DNA of 64,000 nucleotides from Proteles cristata cristata (Eukaryota; Chordata; Mammalia; Carnivora; Hyaenidae): positions 877,001 through 941,000 of the forward strand of contig JAESUZ010000761.1 of assembly GCA_017311185.1 (NCBI GenBank), written 5' to 3'. The notes under the pieces are model-generated. The model did not search any database. It saw only the letters and a list, made by a program, of their open reading frames with translations, and was not told the origin of the DNA. The position numbers were made by a program, and so were the translations under genes. This document shows positions 57,785 to 64,000 of the stretch, piece by piece. Position 1 is the first letter of the stretch. Every line of letters starts with the position of its first letter.

Positions 57785-57985
57785 CAGCTCCCATGCCTTG
57801 AGCACTTGCATGCCCCAAACACCATTCTAGACTGCCCATCTGTCTTACTTTGATCCTCAGGACAATCCTTTACGTGAGGAACATGGGGGTCTGACGTTCG
57901 CAAATGAATAAATGAACCTGAAGCTCGGAGAGGTGAAGTAATTTGCCCAAGGTCACGCAGTCAGTGAGAGACCCAAATTTGAACA
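57785..57985 (-). mobile_element. MIR, antisense
   Basis: CCTTGAGCACTTGCATGCC, TTGATCCTCAGGACAATCC and GGTGAAGTAATTTGCCCAAG. Confidence 0.85.
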
Positions 57986-58029
57986 GTTCAACTCAGAATG
58001 GGCGTGGCGTACCGATAATCATGTTAGAT

Positions 58030-58195
58030 GACGCCAGGCACTGTGCTGACAACTTCGCTGCTCCATCTCACAACACCCCCATGGGGAGGGTACATAATTG
58101 CGCCCATTTCACAGCTGAGGAAACTGAGGCTCAGAGTGGCAGATGGACATATATTCAAGAGAGCAGGGATTTGAACCCAGAAGGGACATGCCATG
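58030..58195 (-). mobile_element. MIR, antisense
   Basis: CGCCAGGCACTGTGCTGAC, CATTTCACAGCTGAGGAAAC and GGATTTGAACCCAG. Confidence 0.88.
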
Positions 58196-58256
58196 CTTTG
58201 CTGCCACTCTGCTTGAAGCCTACTGCATTTACACATTTCTCATCCATTTATCTATT

Positions 58257-58483
58257 TTTTAAGTTTATTTATTTAATTTTTTTTAATGTTTTATTTATTT
58301 CTGAGAGAGAGAGAGGCAGTGTGAGCAGGGGAGGGTCAGAGAGAGAGGGAGTCACAGACTGAAACAGGCTCCAGGCTCTGAGCTGTCAGCACAGAGCCTG
58401 ACACGGGGCTCGAACCCATGAACCGTGAGATCATGACCTGAGCTGAAGTCGGACGCTTAACTGACTGAGCCACCCAGGCGCCC
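58257..58483 (-). mobile_element. CAN-type SINE, antisense (intermediate)
   Basis: Has GGGAGTCACAGACTGAAAC as in lineage B but CTGTCAGCAC and GACCTGAGC as in the main form. Confidence 0.93.
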
Positions 58484-58685
58484 TATGTTTATTTATTTTG
58501 AGAGAGAAAAAGAGATAGCATGAATGGGGGAGGGGCAGAGAGAGAGGGGGAGAGAGAACCCCAAGCAGGTTCTGCACTGTCAGCGCAGAGCCTGACCCGG
58601 GACTCAGTCTCACAAACTGGGAGATCATGACCTGGGCTGAAATCAAGAGTCTGACGCTTAATCGACTGAGCCCCCCAGACGCCCC
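58484..58685 (-). mobile_element. CAN-type SINE, antisense
   Basis: Abuts the previous copy. Ends GAGCCCCCCAGACGCCCC. Confidence 0.93.
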
Positions 58686-58814
58686 ACACATTTTTCATTT
58701 ATAAGCCAGTGTGCTCCAAGTCTCACGCAAGCACTGGATATCACAGTTTGACTTTTGTTTTCAACCCAAGGGAAAGAGAATCCTGAAACACCCACACTAT
58801 GGTTCCCCAAATGC

Positions 58815-58867
58815 AGGCAATCGGTTAGTCAATCAATCAGCCAGCCAATCAATCAGTCATTCAATCA
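58815..58867 (+). repeat. Imperfect CAAT/CAGT tetranucleotide tract
   Basis: AGTCAATCAATCAGCCAGCC then CAATCAATCAGTCATTC, a degraded four-base repeat. Confidence 0.7.
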
Positions 58868-59299
58868 ATGCCACAGACTCAACACACAAGAGGGCGGTTT
58901 GTCCGCCTGGAGCACGGGCTCGCTGAGCTCCAGCCTCAGAGCCAGCTCAGGGCGGTGCGGGGCCTGTGGCTCATTTGGCCGCGACAGCACCTGTCAGCCG
59001 ATGATCTCTCCCCACGGCGGAAACAAGATTGTCCGAACACCGAGCTTGGGATCAAGGTTTTGGGTGTTTAAAGTGAGGGAATCCAAGTGAGGGCTTAAGG
59101 GCAGACTTCAGATTCCCTGGCCGTGGTTCAGAAAGGCTTTTTGCTACCCTGGAGTCTGTCCTGTGGTTTCCTCGAAGGCAGGGAGGACAACTTCCCAAGC
59201 ACCTGCAGCCTGGAGCCCCACCCGAGGCTCAGTCATGAACTCGGAGGGGGGAGTGTGACCTTGCTGACGGCCGTAAATAAAGCCAATGGGTGAGCCGGA

Positions 59300-59480
59300 C
59301 TTGTGGGGTGCTGGGTGCCGTTCTGTGTGCGGAACACCTACTGTCTCTTTCATCGTCACGACCGCCTTTGACGGTCAGTACGAGCACCCCCATTTTTCAG
59401 ATGAGGAGACCGAGGTGGTTCAGCTACTCGTCCAAAGTCCTGCAGCTGGTAGGGCTGGGATTAGAACCCACTTTCAGAAC
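59300..59480 (-). mobile_element. MIR, antisense
   Basis: TTTTTCAGATGAGGAGACC and GGTAGGGCTGGGATTAGAACC. Confidence 0.75.
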
Positions 59481-59624
59481 CAGTGCATACAGCCTTCCTG
59501 AGGAAGGGCACATCTCTCACTCAACTGGAGATGGATTCTGATCCCAGGACACGGGGGTCTTCTGTAGTGATCCCCACCCCGCAGAGCTGATGGCAAGTGT
59601 GGTGCATCAGGAGTTAGGCAGCTC

Positions 59625-59768
59625 CGAGTTTTAATTCCAGCTCCTCTGCCTCCTGCCTGTGTGACTTTGTGCCAAGGACTTGGCCTCTCTGAGCCTCAGA
59701 TTTAGCTCTGTAAAATAGGGATAAGAATAGCACCTACCCCATAGGATTATTAGAAGCATTAAATTAGG
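59625..59768 (+). mobile_element. MIR, sense
   Basis: TGTGTGACTTTGTGCCAAGG, CTGTAAAATAGGGATAAG and GGATTATTAGAAGCATTAAA. Confidence 0.88.
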
Positions 59769-59784
59769 TAATAATAATAAAAAT

Positions 59785-59950
59785 AATAATAAGAGCCAAT
59801 ATTTACTACAAGCTTCCCGTGCTCAAGCATTGCCATCCTCTTCATTTTACAGATGCGGAGCTCAGAGAGGTTAAGTCACTTGCACAGAGACACACAGCTG
59901 ACTGTGGAGATGTGGGGACTGGAGCCCTGGCTGACTCTGAGCCCAGGCTT
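59785..59950 (-). mobile_element. MIR, antisense
   Basis: TTTTACAGATGCGGAGCTC and GGTTAAGTCACTTGCAC. It meets the sense MIR across an ATAATAATAA tract, making an inverted pair. Confidence 0.82.
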
Positions 59951-60519
59951 CCAGTGACTGCATCTTCTTAAACAACCAGCATAGTGTCTATAACACAACA
60001 GTTCTTCAACACACAGCCAAAATCATTAATATCTGGAGGGTGGCCAGGCAGACGGAACCCAGAGAGGGCCTATCTAATTCTGCGCGGTGCCCAGCACCTG
60101 GCGGACGTCTGCAGCCCTGCGTGGAGTCCTACCCTCCGTTCCTCGCCGAGCAGACCCTGTGATGCCGGGCAGACAGCCAGCGTCAGCCTGGGGACTGAGG
60201 GTGCTTTGTCCGCGGCTTAGAGCTGGTCATGCCCATTACGGGGAGTCAGCCCCAGGGGCAGACTTTGGCCCCAGCTAGGTTTATGCTTAAAAAAAGACGG
60301 ACAGTAAATGCTCAACTTCTCCCAAGACTCAACTGTCTTGGCCAGAGAGACTTTCAGCAATTAGAGTCTGGGGGTGCCCGTCTCAGGTTGAACGGCAGCA
60401 ATGTCTGTGCTACTGGTTGGAATGCAGATGCCTTGGGTCCCCTCCCCGGACCTGCTGCCTCAGAGTTGTTGGGGCGGGGGGAGGGGGCATCAGCTCATTT
60501 GTTTAGCTGTTTGGTTCAA

Positions 60520-60975
60520 GTGGAATTTATCTATAGCAAGATGCACAGATCTTAGTGCATAACTGGACGAGCTTTGACAACTGTATACACCCCTGTGACC
60601 CCTGCCCAGCGTTCCCTGTGTGGTGCCTTCATCCAGTGAACCACATCCAGGCAGCCACTGACCTGCTCTCTGCCACGATGGGTTAATTGTGCCTGTACTA
60701 GAGGTTTCTACCAATGGGCTCATACAGCATGTGCACTACATCTGCCTTCCGTGTTCATCCGCGGAGTCGCCAGCATTTGTGGTCCATTTTGTTCTTTACC
60801 TTCCTGAGCGACTGCATCAGTTTCCCTGTTCACCTGCAACGGACACCTGGGCTGTTATGCAGGCGCCACCATGAACATTTGCGGGGGAGTTTGTGTGGGC
60901 AGATGCTCGCCCTTCTCTCGATAAATAGTGGAACTGCTGGGGAGCAGGTAGAAGGATTTATTTTAACTCTCTCCC
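60520..60975 (-). mobile_element. L1M 3' region, antisense
   Basis: GAGCTTTGACAACTGTATAC, CCAATGGGCTCATACAGC, CACCATGAACATTTGCG and TAGTGGAACTGCTGGG in antisense L1M order. Confidence 0.75.
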
Positions 60976-61384
60976 CAGGCGCCCCACCAGCCCAGTGTGG
61001 GTGGAGTTCCCTGCTGTCTCACCTGCTGTCCAGGTGAGAGGCCCCCGGAGGTTGGGGGACCTGCTCTGGGTCACAGAGGAATCCGTTTTCCAAACTAATG
61101 ATCGTTCCACATTTTTGATTCACATTTGGCTTTGACACCTGAACGGAATCTGGACGGTTCGCTCTGGCTAATGATGTCAGCTGTCCATACTGGGGCTGAA
61201 AAACCCACAGAGATGGTGCAAGGGGTATTCTCAGTCCTGAGGCTTTAACCGAGTTTCACGGCTGCTCTCTCTAGAGTCTAGAGACTGAATGCACTGATGA
61301 AGATGCATCAATCACAGCCCTTCCTCTGAACCCCAACAGGGGCCCTCAGGGACACCCCCCCTCCAAGGTCAACTTAGCACAGGC
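60976..61384. other. No gene seen
   Basis: Single-copy-looking stretch, nothing recognised. Confidence 0.4.
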
Positions 61385-61510
61385 AGTAAAGCAAGGTGGT
61401 TAGAGTCAGTGATGATTAAATCCAGGTCTTTCTGAGCCTCGTTCCCGCATGCATAAAATGGGGATGCTAGCAGTACTACCTCACAGTACTGGAGTAAGGA
61501 CTAAACAGCC
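61385..61510 (+). mobile_element. MIR, sense, partial
   Basis: AAGCAAGGTGGTTAGAGTC and GCATAAAATGGGGATGC. Confidence 0.7.
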
Positions 61511-61722
61511 CGAGATGTACAACTGGGGGTGGCGGTGGTCGGCTGAGCAGCAGAAGGGGGTCAAGAAGCAGAGGGAAGGGTACCATGAGGCCCGCTGCTA
61601 CCTGAGGTCCCCTGCACCCCCAGCCTTGCATAGGTAGGGCGAGTTTTCTGAAGTGAGCAGATGTTGGGGCTCTATTACGGACTTAGCAGAATCAGAATCT
61701 GGGGTGGGGCCCAGGACCTGCT

Positions 61723-61956
61723 TTTATTTATTTATTTTTTAATTTATATTTTATTTATTTCTGAGAGACAGAGAGAGAGCACATGAGCAAGCAGGGGAGG
61801 GGCAGAGAGAGAGGGAGACACAGAATCGGAAGCAGCCTACAGGCTCTGAGGTAGCTGTCAGCACAGAGCCCGACGCGGGGCTCGAACCCATGAACTGTGA
61901 GATCATGACCTGAGCTGAAGTCGGAAACTTATCTGACTGAGCCACCCAGGCGCCCC
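61723..61956 (-). mobile_element. CAN-type SINE, antisense
   Basis: CCAGGACCTGCTTTTA lies on both sides (about 61711 and 61956). Confidence 0.95.
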
Positions 61957-62284
61957 CAGGACCTGCTTTTAGAACGCTGCCTAAGTGGTCCTGATGCTCA
62001 CGAGGGCCTTGTAGCTCTCATCATGAGGGTGGGCCAGGGCAGAGCCCGGGAAGTCAGCTGGGCGTGAGCATGCAGAAACCCGTGGGGTGGAAGGAAGGAA
62101 GGCTGATGCTTTCTGGAAGAGCCACAGAACGAAAGGAGGCCAGGGAGGACGATTACGGACGGATTTATCCCTCCCGGCTCTGCCTGGGAGTTCCAGCCAC
62201 ATGGGCCTCCCGTGGCCTGTGGGCCAACTCAGCAAAGTACCAACCACACCTTCGCAAGTGAGGCATTCCTGGGCCAGGCTTAGA

Positions 62285-62405
62285 TGCTCCGGCTCTGGAG
62301 TTTGGAGGCCCTAGGCTCAACTCCCAGCTACCACCACTTCCTGGCTGGGTGAACTTGAACAAGTTCTTTCAGTGGAGCTGTGAAAAGGGTATAATAAAAT
62401 GTAAG
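62285..62405 (+). mobile_element. MIR, sense, partial
   Basis: GCTCTGGAGTTTGGAGGCCC and GGTGAACTTGAACAAGTTC. Confidence 0.7.
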
Positions 62406-62413
62406 GCTTCTCT

Positions 62414-62624
62414 ATTTTTTTTTTTTTTAATTTTATTTTTGAGACAGAGACAGAGTGTGAACGGGGAAGGGGACAGAGAGAGGGAGAGACACAGAAATCG
62501 AAGAAGGGTCCAGGGTCCGAGCTGTCAGCACAGAGCCTGGCATGAGGCTTGAACTCATGAACATGCAAGATCATGACCTGAACCGAAGTCGGACGGTTAA
62601 CCGACCGAGCCACCCAGGCGCCCC
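62414..62624 (-). mobile_element. CAN-type SINE, antisense
   Basis: AATGTAAGGCTTCTCTA before and AATGCAGGGCTTCTCTA after; end GAGCCACCCAGGCGCCCC. Confidence 0.95.
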
Positions 62625-62629
62625 AATGC

Positions 62630-64000
62630 AGGGCTTCTCTAATGCAATTGGCAGAAGGAGGTCAGGAGCTCGAGTGAGTAGAGCATATAATACCACCAGG
62701 ACTTTATCTTGCTTCCGCTTTAGGTCTGGGATGCATTTCCCAACAACCAGGAAACATTCCCCAACCCACACGGCCCAGGGACAGAGGACAAAGCTCTCTC
62801 ACGCCTCTGACTGGACAGCCTCTTTCCCTCCGACTGTATTTACCTTCTTTCCGCCTCAGCTGTAACACATCTCCTCCAAGATGCTCCTAATGTGCCCATT
62901 TGCTTAGCTCTGTCCGGCTAAATAACGGGGTCTCCTGCTAGCCAGGGAGGCCCAGGTCTGCAACCAGAGTGGAGCGTGGGGAGCAAGCGACCTCACTGCA
63001 CCGAGCCTCAGTTCCGTCGTCTGCAAAGGGGACCTCACAGTCGACCCCACCTTAGTGCACTGTTATGGGGCTTCAGTAAACCAGGTAACCCGGGGCCTGG
63101 CCCAGCGTAAGTACTTGACAGATGTGATCACAAACCTGGCGGATTACTGTTATCTCCTGAGTAGCCTGTGTCGCTCTCTCTCCTGCCAGGGACTGTGCGC
63201 CCCGGGGGACAGGGCCCTTGCCAGGCAAAACTACGCCCCCAAATAGGCATTCAGGGCCTCAGGATGCTCTTAGCATCCCTGACCAGGGAGGTGGCCGATT
63301 AAGTGTTCTTCAGGGCCCCTCCCTACATGGTCGCAAGTCCGTCCATGGTGAAAAATTGTTCCAGGCTGTTTAGGGGGCTGGGGGAGAAGATTCTTCCTCT
63401 CCCTCCCACCTCCAGCCAAAGTGCAATCAGATTTCCAGGAGACCTCCGTAGTGAGGATCACGAGGCCCAGGTGGGAGAAGCGGAGCCAGGAAGGACCCTG
63501 GGTTCGTCTTGTGTCCCTCATTTCAGAAGAGAAGGCGGGGGCCACGCGGGAGGGAGGAGACCCAGAAGACAGCAATGTCATCCATCACGAGTGGGGTATG
63601 AGCACGGGGAGGGGCTGCGGACTGCCGATGCCCCCTCCCAACCCACCGTCCACAAGTGACAGAGACCCAGGGAAGTAGGGCCCGGAGGGACTCTGCTCAA
63701 GGTCCCCAGCACCAGGTGGCTGGGCCAGGACATGAGCCGTGTCTCTAAGGCTCTAAGGCCACTGTGCCCACATATGCCTCCTGCCAGGGGCCTAATCAGA
63801 CAACCTTAAAAGGAGAGGAAATTTAAAAAAAAAAAGATAAAACACACATGAAAACAAAAATCTGAAACCAGCATAAGCCCCGTGGTAAGAGACACGTCCA
63901 CACTGGTTACCCGTTAGCCACACACAGGCCCTGCCTCCAGCCTCCAGCCCACCGCCTTCCCCCGGGATGAGCTGTTTTTGTCAGGCTGGGTCCTCCTGTG
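62630..64000. other. No gene recognised to the window end
   Basis: Weak MIR traces near 62990-63120. Otherwise single-copy-looking, with unrecognised open frames. Confidence 0.4.

Overview
This is mammalian nuclear DNA from a carnivoran, most likely a feliform (cat-side) species. About 43 copies of a tRNA-Lys-derived CAN-type SINE lie in 64 kb. Their body matches the feliform consensus (GCGCCTGGGTGGCTCAG at the head, then TCATGATCTCACGG, then TCTGTGCTGACAGCTCAGAG) rather than the canid form. Older L1M, L2, MIR, MER5 and MLT1 remains fill much of the rest. No microbial genes, operons, CRISPR arrays or phage are present.

Two protein-coding genes can be supported, both transcribed from the minus strand. 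(1) TMEM51, a two-pass membrane protein, is coded by two exons (34850-35190 and 33090-33498). Together they give 249 residues with exact splice junctions, a 5' UTR stretch behind a strong acceptor (exon start 35390) and a probable poly(A) signal near 32361. (2) The 5' end of FHAD1 has a GC-rich promoter and noncoding first exon near 14.5-14.75 kb with a consensus donor at 14519. Its first coding exon (10723-10829) encodes 31 residues that open an FHA domain. The rest of FHAD1 lies beyond base 1. The order TMEM51 then FHAD1 on one strand is what I recall of human 1p36.21, read here from the opposite strand.

Layout: 1-10722 is FHAD1 intron 2, crowded with L1 and SINE copies. 10830-14519 is FHAD1 intron 1. 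About 14.52-14.75 kb is the FHAD1 promoter island. About 14.9-32.3 kb is intergenic and repeat-rich, with a (CA)n microsatellite and a 36-bp minisatellite. 32.3-35.4 kb holds the TMEM51 coding exons and 3' UTR. 35.4-64 kb should be 5' intron or upstream sequence of TMEM51; no further exon could be recognised there. Several tracts in this part are single-copy looking and GC-rich but show no convincing gene.

The most interesting signal is a near-palindromic RFX X-box (14679-14692) in the FHAD1 promoter, which suggests regulation by the cilia programme. Others are two sequence lineages of the SINE with diagnostic differences, stacked or paired SINE insertions that share target sites, a 33:10 strand bias of SINEs, and three PxY-type motifs in the cytoplasmic tail of TMEM51. 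I did not find a wholly new biological system. Repeat boundaries are estimates to within about 5-30 bases.
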